A stretch of DNA of 8,824 bases from Pseudomonadota bacterium (GCA_030917985.1 JAUPTR010000193.1:1-8824); one strand, 5' to 3'; positions 1 through 7,045 are shown, counted from the first letter of the stretch. Translations and numbers: made by a program. The notes: generated by a model from the letters alone, not told the origin.

Positions 1-240
1 GGCGAATTTGAAGATAACGCCTTACTGATGACCTTTGGCCGCGCCGGGCGCGGGCTGTTTCCCGCAGCATCAGCGCTGGCACCAACAGTGGCTGAACAAT
101 ACGAGGCCATCCCGGTGGGTGAAATTGCAGCAGTGCGCGAGCATTTTTACGCCATTTCCACCGAACGCCGCATCAGCCACCCGGCTGTCGAGGCGATCTG
201 CCAGCCGAACACGCCCGGCTTGGGCGATCACATGGAATAA
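1..240 (+). CDS. nhaR: LysR-family transcriptional activator, NhaR-like (C-terminal fragment)
   Basis: The frame is open from the first base of the window and ends at TAA 238-240, so only the last 79 residues are present and the N-terminal helix-turn-helix lies outside. The visible part matches the end of the NhaR effector-binding domain: a stretch like FEDNALLMTFGRAGRGLFPA, then a strand of the EAIPVGE type, then REHFYAISTERRISHPAV, which is close to the conserved VRERFYAISVERRLKHPAV tail of NhaR. In enterobacteria NhaR activates the Na+/H+ antiporter gene nhaA and other stress genes in response to sodium. Here no antiporter gene is visible; a partner could lie to the left. Family assignment is fairly sure. 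The exact regulon is inference, and another LysR subgroup is possible because the DNA-binding half is unseen. Confidence 0.8.
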   Translation, partial: GEFEDNALLMTFGRAGRGLFPAASALAPTVAEQYEAIPVGEIAAVREHFYAISTERRISHPAVEAICQPNTPGLGDHME

Positions 241-266
241 CCAATTCCAATCAAAACCATCATGCA

Positions 267-290
267 AATTGGCAACTCCCGTAGCCAATT
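267..290. repeat. Inverted repeat (7-bp arms, 10-nt loop) downstream of the nhaR-like gene
   Basis: AATTGGC at 267-273 and GCCAATT at 284-290 are perfect inverted copies separated by 10 nt. A third related hexamer, CCAATT, sits at 241-246 directly after the regulator's stop codon. There is no clear T-tract after 290, so a standard intrinsic terminator is not well supported; it could end transcription weakly or be a protein-binding site. The rest of the 241-456 gap holds only the weak signals described here and the ribosome binding site at 443-447. Confidence 0.4.
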
Positions 291-385
291 GATCCTTGTT
301 GCCAGGCCACTCGTCATTATCTGAAAAAAGCCGCGCACTTTTCTCGGCAAAGTGGCAAAACTGCCTTATAAAAAGAATAGCCATT

Positions 386-399
386 CCGCCAACAGGCGG
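386..399. repeat. Short GC hairpin in the leader of the chalcone-isomerase-like gene
   Basis: CCGCC at 386-390 and GGCGG at 395-399 flank an AACA loop and would form a compact 5-bp RNA hairpin about 57 nt before the chosen start codon. A TATAAA-like hexamer lies just upstream at 367-372 but lacks a good -35 partner. No riboswitch-like architecture is evident. Confidence 0.3.
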
Positions 400-442
400 G
401 CCCGCATCAGCGGAACGATCAATAACAGGGCGATGACACACC

Positions 443-447
443 AAGGA
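443..447 (+). promoter_or_regulatory. Ribosome binding site AAGGA for the chalcone-isomerase-like gene
   Basis: AAGGA lies 9 nt before ATG 457. This favours the start at 457 over the in-frame ATG at 352, which would add 35 residues in front of a well-formed signal peptide. Confidence 0.6.
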
Positions 448-456
448 CACACGGTA

Positions 457-1092
457 ATGATGAAAAAATGGATCATGGCAGTGCTGCTGGCATTCAGCTG
501 CGGCGGGGCATTGGCGGTCGAGGTGGCCGGCGTGCAACTGGAAGAAGCCATCAAGGTTGGCGGCAAGGATTTAAACCTGAATGGCACTGGAGTGCGCAGC
601 GCCATGTCGGTCAAGATATACGTGGCAGGGCTGTATCTGCGCGAGAAAAACAAGGATGCCGATGCGGTGATCGCATCAAAAGACCCGAAACGCCTGGTGC
701 TGGTGTTCAAGCGCAACCTCAAATCCAGCATTGTGCTGGCCGCCTTTCGTGACGGCATCCGGCTGAATGCCGACCCGGCCGATCTGGAAAAGCTGGCGCC
801 GCGCATTAGTCAACTGGAGCGGGCACTGAACGCGCTGGAAGAGGCGAGGAGTGGCGACAAGCTGGCGCTGGATTTTCCGATGGATGGCTCGGTCGACATC
901 ATTTACAACGACAAGCTGGTAGAATCCATCCCCGGTCCGGACATGGGTTCGGCCATGCTCAAAATCTGGCTAGGCTACGTGCCGGTTGCCGATGACCTGA
1001 AAAACGGCCTGCTGGCAGGCGCCAGCCATGGGCCCAAGGCCCCCAAGCGGTCTTCCGCCTTTGATTCGATTTTTGATGGATTCTCACCGTAA
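457..1092 (+). CDS. Chalcone isomerase family protein, exported
   Basis: The 211-residue product begins with a signal peptide: MMKKW, a hydrophobic core over residues 6-19, and a likely cleavage after GALA (residue 20). The mature part resembles the bacterial chalcone-isomerase-like domain (Pfam Chalcone_3 type): it opens with VEVAGVQLEEAI, followed by a GVRSAMSVKIYVAGLYL segment, a KRLVLVFKRNL strand, and near the end the PGPDMGSAMLKIWLGYVPV block that closes these domains. Known bacterial members are periplasmic or secreted proteins of unclear function, and flavonoid isomerase activity should not be assumed. A short tail (about residues 188-211, rich in Lys, Pro and Ser) follows the domain. 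ATG 457 is chosen because of the AAGGA ribosome site and the signal peptide; ATG 460 is nearly equivalent. The 3' end overlaps the next gene by 17 nt, suggesting co-translation. Confidence 0.85.
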   Translation: MMKKWIMAVLLAFSCGGALAVEVAGVQLEEAIKVGGKDLNLNGTGVRSAMSVKIYVAGLYLREKNKDADAVIASKDPKRLVLVFKRNLKSSIVLAAFRDGIRLNADPADLEKLAPRISQLERALNALEEARSGDKLALDFPMDGSVDIIYNDKLVESIPGPDMGSAMLKIWLGYVPVADDLKNGLLAGASHGPKAPKRSSAFDSIFDGFSP

Positions 1093-2341
1093 TAGCCATA
1101 TTCAAACCGTAGCCATCATCGGCGGCGGCCCGGCCGGCCTGATGGCAGCCGAAATCATCAGCCAGCACGGCTATCGCGTTGACATCTACGATGCCATGCC
1201 CTCAGTGGGGCGCAAGTTCCTGCTGGCGGGCGTGGGCGGCATGAACATCACCCATTCCGAACCCCTGCCCGCTTTCATTCGCCGCTATGGCGATCGTGCC
1301 GCGCAGATCGAGCCACTGTTGCGTGCCCTGCCTCCCGATGCACTGCGTGAGTGGATTCACGGACTGGGCATCGACACCTTTGTCGGCACATCCGGGCGTG
1401 TTTTTCCCACGCAAATGAAGGCCGCCCCCTTGTTGCGTGCCTGGCTGCACCGGCTGCGCGAGGCAGGCGTGCAGCTGCATGTACGGCATCGCTGGCTGGG
1501 GTTTGGCAACGCTGACGCGCTGCGGCTGCAAACACCGGCTGGCGACATCAGCCCGCAACCGGATGCGGTAGTGCTCGCGCTGGGCGGCGGCAGCTGGGCA
1601 AAGCTGGGCTCGGATGGCGCATGGGTGCCGCTGTTGCAGCAGCGTGGCGTTAGCGTGGCGCCGCTGCAAGCGGCCAACTGCGGCTTCGAGCGAGCCTGGA
1701 GCGAGATGTTCCGGCAGCGTTTTGCCGGTGAGCCACTAAAAACCGTAGCACTGTCGCTCACCGACGCCGAAGGTCAGCACGAATACAAACGCGGCGAGTG
1801 TGTTGTTACCGGGCATGGCGTGGAAGGCAGCCTGATTTATGCCTTTTCGGCACGTATCCGCGAACTGATCAGGCGCAACGGCAGCGCCACCGTCCTGCTC
1901 GATTTGTTGCCCGACCGGGATGCCACCAAAGTGCTCGAAGAACTGGCCCGCCCACGTGGCTCGCGCTCCATCTCCAGCCATCTGCAAAGCCGGCTGGGGT
2001 TAAAAGGTGTAAAGGCCAGCTTGCTGCGCGAACTGCTCGATGCCGACAGTTTTGCCGACCCGGCACGGCTGGCGGCGGCAATCAAGGCCTTACCGCTGAC
2101 GCTGCACGCAGCACGGCCAATCGACGAAGCCATCAGCAGCGCTGGCGGAGTATCGTTTGAGGCGCTGGACAGCAAGTTGATGTTGAAACAACTGCCGGGC
2201 ATTTTCTGTGCCGGAGAAATGCTCGACTGGGAAGCGCCAACCGGCGGCTATCTGCTGACTGCATGTTTTGCCAGCGGCAAAGTCGCGGGGCAAGGCGTGG
2301 TTGACTGGCTGCAACAGGCACGGCGAATGCAGCCGACCTGA
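1076..2341 (+). CDS. NAD(P)/FAD-dependent oxidoreductase, HI0933/BaiN-like (TIGR03862 type)
   Basis: A 421-residue flavoprotein. The N-terminal Rossmann motif is VAIIGGGPAGLMAA (GxGxxG at G16, G18, G21), with an acidic residue, D39, at the end of the second strand to bind the FAD ribose. It is followed by GRKFLLAGVGGMNITHSE (residues 45-62), the variant of the family's lysine/glycine block typical of the TIGR03862 branch, by GRVFPTQMKAAPLLRAWL, and by LALGGGSWAKLGSDG. The C-terminal FAD signature CAGEMLDWEAPTGGYLLTAC starts near residue 378. The substrate is unknown. An in-frame ATG at 1028 would add 16 residues not typical of the family, so 1076 is preferred, though neither start has a strong ribosome site. 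The start lies 17 nt inside the preceding gene, consistent with translational coupling. The family is clear; the in vivo reaction is not. Confidence 0.88.
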   Translation: MDSHRNSHIQTVAIIGGGPAGLMAAEIISQHGYRVDIYDAMPSVGRKFLLAGVGGMNITHSEPLPAFIRRYGDRAAQIEPLLRALPPDALREWIHGLGIDTFVGTSGRVFPTQMKAAPLLRAWLHRLREAGVQLHVRHRWLGFGNADALRLQTPAGDISPQPDAVVLALGGGSWAKLGSDGAWVPLLQQRGVSVAPLQAANCGFERAWSEMFRQRFAGEPLKTVALSLTDAEGQHEYKRGECVVTGHGVEGSLIYAFSARIRELIRRNGSATVLLDLLPDRDATKVLEELARPRGSRSISSHLQSRLGLKGVKASLLRELLDADSFADPARLAAAIKALPLTLHAARPIDEAISSAGGVSFEALDSKLMLKQLPGIFCAGEMLDWEAPTGGYLLTACFASGKVAGQGVVDWLQQARRMQPT

Positions 2342-2344
2342 AGC

Positions 2345-2386
2345 ACAAGATATTCAGTCAATCCACGACAGACAGTCTTATCTTGT
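2345..2386. repeat. Inverted repeat with 8-bp arms between the oxidoreductase and ygiQ genes
   Basis: ACAAGATA (2345-2352) and TATCTTGT (2379-2386) are perfect inverted copies 26 nt apart, starting 3 nt after the oxidoreductase stop. The sequence after the second arm is A-rich, not T-rich, on the plus strand, so it does not resemble a terminator for the upstream gene. The arm centres are 34 bp apart, roughly three helical turns, so a paired operator is possible. Confidence 0.4.
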
Positions 2387-2402
2387 AAAAACAACAATTT
2401 AT

Positions 2403-2432
2403 TTCATATCGCACCGGTAAATCTGCGACAAT
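2403..2432 (+). promoter_or_regulatory. Candidate promoter of ygiQ (extended -10)
   Basis: GACAAT (2427-2432, four of six consensus positions) is preceded by TGC, forming an extended -10 element. TTCATA (2403-2408, four of six) would be the -35 with an 18-nt spacer. Transcription would begin near 2439, downstream of the ATG at 2431, which argues for translation from 2452 or 2461. Judged by eye only. Confidence 0.35.
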
Positions 2433-2451
2433 GTGCGGCTGTTTTTGCCGC

Positions 2452-4650
2452 ATGAAAACCATGATTCCAGCTACCACCACCAAGCCTGTTTTTTCCTACC
2501 CGATCGGCACGCCACGCAAACCGGCGCCTTTCCTGCCGATGTCTCGCGCCGAAATGGACAAGCTCGGCTGGGACGAATGCGACATCATCCTGGTAACCGG
2601 CGATGCCTATCTCGACCACCCGAGCTTCGGCATGTCGTTGATCGGGCGATTACTGGAATCGCAGGGTTTCCGCGTCGGCATCATCAGCCAGCCAGACTGG
2701 TTGTCGGCCGAGCCGTTCCGCGCGCTGGGCCGACCACGGCTGTTCTTCGGCGTCACCGCCGGCAATATGGATTCGATGATCAACCGCTATACCGCGGAGA
2801 AGAAGCCGCGCAGCGATGATGCCTACACCCCCGGTGCTGTCGCCGGCAAGCGCCCGGATCGCGCCACTGCGGTGTATTCGCAGCGCTGCCGCGAGGCCTA
2901 CCCTGGCGTGGATGTGATGATCGGCAGCATCGAAGCCTCGCTGCGCCGCATCGCGCAATACGACTACTGGAGCGACAAGATACGCCAGTCGGCACTGATT
3001 TATTCCAAGGCCGACATCCTGCTGTTTGGCAATGCCGAGCGTGCGCTGGTGGAAATCGCCCACCGCGCCAATGCCGGAGAACGCCTGGCGCAAATTCGTG
3101 ATGTACGCGGCACGGCATTTCTGGTGCCACGCGGCTGGAAGCCAAGCGAAGAATGGCAGGAAATGGATTCGAGCACGGTCGACATGCCCGGCCGTGTCGA
3201 TCCCCATCCCGATCCGTATGCGATGGAGCCGAACCAGCCGGCACCGCGTGCTGACGGCGCGCAGGTGGTGCGCATCATCCCGGCCGCCGAACGGGTGGCC
3301 GCGCGCAAGGCGCAACGCGCCAAAACCGTTATCCGTATTCCATCATATGAAGACGTGGTACGCGACCCGGTGTTGTATGCCCACGCCAGCCGCACGCTGC
3401 ATCTGGAATCCAACCCCGGCAACGCCCGCGCGCTGGTGCAGGGCCACGGCGACCGCGATGTATGGCTGAACCCGCCACCGGTGCCGCTCACCACCGAGGA
3501 AATGGATTTCATCTACGGCCAGTATTTTGCCCGCAACCCGCACCCAAGTTACGGCGATGCGCGTATTCCGGCGTGGGACATGATCAAGTTTTCGATCAAC
3601 ATCATGCGCGGCTGTTTTGGCGGCTGCACTTTCTGTTCGATCACCGAACACGAAGGCCGCATCATCCAGAGCCGTTCGCACGAATCAATCGTGCACGAGA
3701 TCGAGGAAATCCGCGACAAAACCAAGGGCTTCACCGGTCACATCACCGATCTCGGCGGGCCAACGGCGAATATGTACCGGCTGGCGTGCAAAGACCCGAA
3801 AATCGAATCGTCGTGCCGCCGACTGTCGTGTGTGTATCCCGGCATCTGCGAGAACATGCAGACCGATCACTCATCGCTGATCGAGCTATACCGCAAGGCC
3901 CGCGCCGTGCCGGGGGTAAAGCGCGTCAGTATTGGCTCGGGGGTGCGTTACGATCTGGCGGTCGAGTCGCCGGAATACATCAAGGAGCTGGTAACACACC
4001 ACGTCAGCGGCTACCTGAAAATCGCACCGGAACACACCGAAGAAGGCCCGCTGTCGAAAATGATGAAGCCGGGCATCGACAGCTTCGAGCGCTTCAAGCA
4101 GCTATTCGAGAAGTTTTCGGCGCAGGCGGGCAAAAAGCAGTACCTGATCCCCTACTTCATCGCCGCCCACCCTGGCACGACCGATGAAGACATGCTGAAT
4201 CTGGCATTGTGGCTGAAAGCCAACAACTTCAAGCCGGATCAGGTACAGGCATTTACGCCGACGCCGATGGCGATGGCCACCACCATGTGGCACACCAGAC
4301 GCAACCCGCTGCGCAAGGTGTCCAAGGATTCGGAACAGGTAGATGCAGTGCGCGAAGCCAAGCGCCGCACGCTGCACAAGGCTTTTCTGCGGTATCACGA
4401 TCCGGAAAACTGGGCGCTGCTGCGCGAGGCGCTGCTGAAAATGGGCCGGCGCGACCTGATTGGCATGGCGCCGCACCATCTGGTGCCGCCGCTGCAGGCG
4501 ATTGAGCGAAAGCCTCATGCCAAGCCACAAGCCAAGCCTGGCGCGGCTTCCAGAGCAGGCCTGCAGCCCGCATCCAGAGCGCCACGCAGCCCTGCTGGCA
4601 AACCTGCAACACGTGGCCCGGCAACAAAAATGAATAAAGCGAAACACTGA
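2452..4650 (+). CDS. ygiQ: YgiQ family radical SAM protein
   Basis: The product is about 732 residues and matches Escherichia coli YgiQ along its length, as far as can be recalled by eye. The N-terminal UPF0313 region includes APFLPMSRAEMDKLGWDECD, DAYLDHPSFGMSLIGRLLE, FFGVTAGNMDSMINRYTA and GSIEASLRRIAQYDYWSDK. The radical SAM core carries the cluster-binding motif RGCFGGCTFCSITEHEGR, with the CxxxCxxC cysteines at C388, C392 and C395, then DLGGPTANMY and YLKIAPEHTEEGPLSKMMKP. The end of the core includes YLIPYFIAAHPGT, followed by the DUF3362-like region. Residues from about 690 to 732 form a basic Lys/Arg/Pro/Ala-rich tail that looks disordered. YgiQ should hold a 4Fe-4S cluster and cleave S-adenosylmethionine, but its substrate is unknown. 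Possible starts are ATG 2431, 2452 and 2461, none with a clear ribosome site; 2431 would add the odd peptide MCGCFCR and overlaps a candidate -10. The stop overlaps the next start by 1 nt (TGATG). Confidence 0.93.
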   Translation: MKTMIPATTTKPVFSYPIGTPRKPAPFLPMSRAEMDKLGWDECDIILVTGDAYLDHPSFGMSLIGRLLESQGFRVGIISQPDWLSAEPFRALGRPRLFFGVTAGNMDSMINRYTAEKKPRSDDAYTPGAVAGKRPDRATAVYSQRCREAYPGVDVMIGSIEASLRRIAQYDYWSDKIRQSALIYSKADILLFGNAERALVEIAHRANAGERLAQIRDVRGTAFLVPRGWKPSEEWQEMDSSTVDMPGRVDPHPDPYAMEPNQPAPRADGAQVVRIIPAAERVAARKAQRAKTVIRIPSYEDVVRDPVLYAHASRTLHLESNPGNARALVQGHGDRDVWLNPPPVPLTTEEMDFIYGQYFARNPHPSYGDARIPAWDMIKFSINIMRGCFGGCTFCSITEHEGRIIQSRSHESIVHEIEEIRDKTKGFTGHITDLGGPTANMYRLACKDPKIESSCRRLSCVYPGICENMQTDHSSLIELYRKARAVPGVKRVSIGSGVRYDLAVESPEYIKELVTHHVSGYLKIAPEHTEEGPLSKMMKPGIDSFERFKQLFEKFSAQAGKKQYLIPYFIAAHPGTTDEDMLNLALWLKANNFKPDQVQAFTPTPMAMATTMWHTRRNPLRKVSKDSEQVDAVREAKRRTLHKAFLRYHDPENWALLREALLKMGRRDLIGMAPHHLVPPLQAIERKPHAKPQAKPGAASRAGLQPASRAPRSPAGKPATRGPATKMNKAKH

Positions 4651-5606
4651 TGGCAGAAAAATACGATATCCGTCCCGGCCAGTCGGTCGAGCTACTGCAA
4701 GAGCTGCATATCCTCACCCGCGACGGCAAACTGAACCAGGACAGCCGCCGCAAGCTGAAGCAGGTTTACCACCTCTACAACTTCATCGAGCCGCTGCTGC
4801 AGGAGCTGAAGCAGTCCAAATCCATTCCGCTGGATAAGGCGGCCGAGGCGCGAACGAAGGGCGCAGGCAGTACGAGTAGTACGACCAGCCCTGAGGACAA
4901 AGCATCGGCCGGCTTAGGCAGCGGAATCAGCCTGGTTGATCACGGTGCTGGCAAGTCCTACCTGGGTTTTATCCTCTACGACCTTTTCTTTAAATCGCTG
5001 GCCGATCAGTCGCAAATCTACGGCATCGAAACCCGCGAAGAGCTGGTGCAGCGCTCCACCGCACTGGCACAGCGGCTGGGCTTTCCCGGCATGTCCTTCC
5101 TCAACCTGAGCGTGGCCGAATCGACGCAATCGACGCAACTGCCGGCGCAAATCGACATCGTCACCGCGCTGCACGCCTGCAACACCGCCACCGACGACGC
5201 CATCCACTTCGCGCTGCAGAAACAGGCCAAATTCATGGTGCTGGTGCCGTGTTGCCAGGCGGAAGTGGCCGCAGTGCTGCGGCAGAACAAGGCACGCATG
5301 CTGGCCAACCCGATGAGCGAATTGTGGCGCCACCCGATCCACACCCGCGAATTCGGCAGCCACGTCACCAACGTGCTGCGCTGCCTGCAACTGCAGGCGC
5401 ATGGCTACGAAGTCAACGTGACCGAGCTGGTGGGTTGGGAGCACTCGATGAAAAACGAGCTGATCATTGCCCGCTTCAAGAACCTGCCACGGCGCAAACA
5501 CGCCGAACGGCTGCAGCAGCTGTTGCAGGAGCTGGGGCTGGAAGAACTGAGCGGGCGGTTTTTTAGCGCCGGCCAGAATCAGGCAGGGGCGGCGATTTCC
5601 TCGTAG
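4650..5606 (+). CDS. Class I SAM-dependent methyltransferase, Methyltransf_32 type
   Basis: A 318-residue protein. An N-terminal helical segment (residues 10-55, with SRRKLKQVYHLYNFIEPLL) is followed by a low-complexity linker (about 58-92, rich in Ala, Ser, Thr and Gly). The methyltransferase fold then begins with motif I, LVDHGAGKSYLGFILYDLFF (D97, G99, G101). YGIETREELV supplies the acidic residue expected to bind the SAM ribose. HACNTATDDA (H175, C177) and VPCCQAEV (C201, C202) are blocks typical of the Methyltransf_32 family, which includes the GSTCD-like domain. A conserved-looking HVTNVLRCLQLQAHGYEV and WEHSMKNELIIA close the domain. The substrate is unknown; RNA or protein are both possible. 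The gene starts on the last base of ygiQ (TGATG), so translation is probably coupled and the two proteins may work in one pathway (inference). Its last 28 nt overlap the convergent PilZ-type gene. Confidence 0.85.
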   Translation: MAEKYDIRPGQSVELLQELHILTRDGKLNQDSRRKLKQVYHLYNFIEPLLQELKQSKSIPLDKAAEARTKGAGSTSSTTSPEDKASAGLGSGISLVDHGAGKSYLGFILYDLFFKSLADQSQIYGIETREELVQRSTALAQRLGFPGMSFLNLSVAESTQSTQLPAQIDIVTALHACNTATDDAIHFALQKQAKFMVLVPCCQAEVAAVLRQNKARMLANPMSELWRHPIHTREFGSHVTNVLRCLQLQAHGYEVNVTELVGWEHSMKNELIIARFKNLPRRKHAERLQQLLQELGLEELSGRFFSAGQNQAGAAISS

Positions 5607-7039
5607 CGATACAAGGCAAAATCGTTGCCCGCCAGCCAGAACTCGGCAACACGAAGCGTTTTCTCCTGCTTGTCGCTGACCAGCACATATTGCTTGCCTG
5701 CCGTCAGCGTCGGCCCGGACAACAACAGCGCCGGCTGCTTCTGCTCGCCGCAGACCGGCAACAGCAGGGCCGGCTGGCGCTGCTGGCTGTCGTCAACAAT
5801 GCTGGCGGCGTGTGCGCTGTCGGTCAGCAGCTCCACACCAACAAAACGCCGCCCTTCCAGCTCGGCACTGGTTCGACGGATGATGCCCAGCGCCCAGCCG
5901 TCACGCCGCTCCTGATACAGTGCAATCAGCCCGCCAACACGCGTGTGCTGATAATCGGCCTGAAACAGCAAACCCACACCGCGGCTGCTGATATTGAACA
6001 AGGCGGCTTCACACACCAGACCGTCGGCCACCGGTTTCTTTTTTACCGGCTGCGCCAGCAAGCCACGAATACGCAGCGTATCGCAACACACCCAGAGGCT
6101 GGCCTGCATCGCCTCACGCGGCTCGCTGCGGCTGCGGGTTCGGCCCAGCCAGCAGGGGCGAATGGCATCGATCAATGCCAGCGTTTCCACCGCCGTCTGC
6201 CCCGGCAATGGCTTGAGCAGGTTTTCCAGCGGCACGGCAGTACCCAGCTGATTGCGCCAGTGCCCGGTCAGCGCATCCAGTTCGTCAAAGCCGAGAAACA
6301 AGGCGCGCATATCGTCATCGGCACGCTCCCAGCCTTCCAGCCGATCCGGCCGGCCTTGCGACAGCAGCGACACCACAAACGGCGCCTCAGGCAAGAACAC
6401 CGGCGACAACATCACCTTGCCCGCCAGCAGGCCCAATAGCTGCTCAACCAGCAGCGCCTGCCGCAAATCCAGCGGCAATGGCAGCACCATGCTCAGCAAC
6501 GCCAGCCGCCCCAACTGCAGGCCGATTTCCGCATCCAGCAAGCTCAGATCAATGCGGAAATCGCTGCCACTTTCATTCTTGCGGCAAAACGGGCCAATGA
6601 TCTGGCGCCAGTTCAGCACATCGGCAGTGCCGCTGCACAAACGCTGGAAAAAACAGGCATGGCCGGCCCAGCGCAAAAACAGCGCCATCTGCTCGCGATC
6701 TGCCCCGCCCTTGCGCACCACCTCGCTCAGCTGATAATAAAACGCGTTGATAAACTGCTGACCCTGGCGCAGCAACAGGCCAATCCGCGCGGCACCCGGC
6801 TCGGTTTCCGCCAGCGCCTGCTTCAACTGTTGCACCACATCCTGCGCCGCCGGATCAAGTACAGCCAGCAAACGTGCCTGCTCGGCCACACTGTCGAGCT
6901 TGGCCACGCCATCCTGCAAGGCAGCCGACAATTGCTCGATCACCGGCAACACACCCGCACCCTTGATCTGATCCAGCGTGCGTTTGGCCTGGCGCAGCGG
7001 ATGATCGCGCGATGCCAGAGGGCGAAACAGATCAAGCAT
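5579..7039 (-). CDS. PilZ-like domain-containing protein
   Basis: The product is 486 residues from ATG 7037-7039. A long, mostly helical N-terminal part (about 1-300) opens MLDLFRPLASRDHPLRQAKR; it has no transmembrane segment and no motif I recognise. The C-terminal part (about 305-420) resembles a PilZ domain: FNISSRGVGLLF carries the [D/N]xSxxG motif as N349, S351 and G354, and ALGIIRRTS followed by RRFVGVELL matches the closing strands. PilZ domains bind cyclic di-GMP, but the upstream RxxxR arginine pair is not apparent; the equivalent stretch reads VKKKPV. The protein may bind the nucleotide weakly or serve as a protein-interaction module (inference). The reading frame stays open to 7426, but that extension overlaps the protease gene in another frame and is a shadow. 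The start has a good ribosome site (GGAG, 6 nt upstream). The stop lies inside the methyltransferase gene. Confidence 0.75.
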   Translation of the reverse strand: MLDLFRPLASRDHPLRQAKRTLDQIKGAGVLPVIEQLSAALQDGVAKLDSVAEQARLLAVLDPAAQDVVQQLKQALAETEPGAARIGLLLRQGQQFINAFYYQLSEVVRKGGADREQMALFLRWAGHACFFQRLCSGTADVLNWRQIIGPFCRKNESGSDFRIDLSLLDAEIGLQLGRLALLSMVLPLPLDLRQALLVEQLLGLLAGKVMLSPVFLPEAPFVVSLLSQGRPDRLEGWERADDDMRALFLGFDELDALTGHWRNQLGTAVPLENLLKPLPGQTAVETLALIDAIRPCWLGRTRSRSEPREAMQASLWVCCDTLRIRGLLAQPVKKKPVADGLVCEAALFNISSRGVGLLFQADYQHTRVGGLIALYQERRDGWALGIIRRTSAELEGRRFVGVELLTDSAHAASIVDDSQQRQPALLLPVCGEQKQPALLLSGPTLTAGKQYVLVSDKQEKTLRVAEFWLAGNDFALYRYEEIAAPA

Positions 7040-7045
7040 GGGTAG

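Noticed and set aside
457..516. Possible lipoprotein signal (Cys15) in the chalcone-isomerase-like protein
   Set aside because: The residues before Cys15 are A-F-S, which do not fit a lipobox, while GALA followed by VE fits ordinary signal peptidase I cleavage.
70..537. 155-residue minus-strand reading frame over the regulator end and the following gap
   Set aside because: It runs antisense to the NhaR-like coding end and the signal-peptide region, has a Cys/His-rich composition typical of antisense frames in GC-rich DNA, and resembles no known family.
2650..3315. 221-residue minus-strand frame inside ygiQ
   Set aside because: It is wholly antisense to strongly conserved YgiQ sequence and shows Arg/His/Ala-rich shadow composition with no domain.
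3462..4187. 241-residue plus-strand frame within ygiQ
   Set aside because: It is an out-of-frame shadow of the radical SAM core, and no conserved motif is visible in it.
4869..4886. AGTACGA near-repeats as a possible CRISPR or iteron
   Set aside because: There are only two imperfect copies inside a coding linker, with no spacers and no regular array.
5690..6439. 249-residue plus-strand frame opposite the PilZ-like gene
   Set aside because: It is antisense to the PilZ-like gene, is Gln/Arg-rich and has no recognisable domain.
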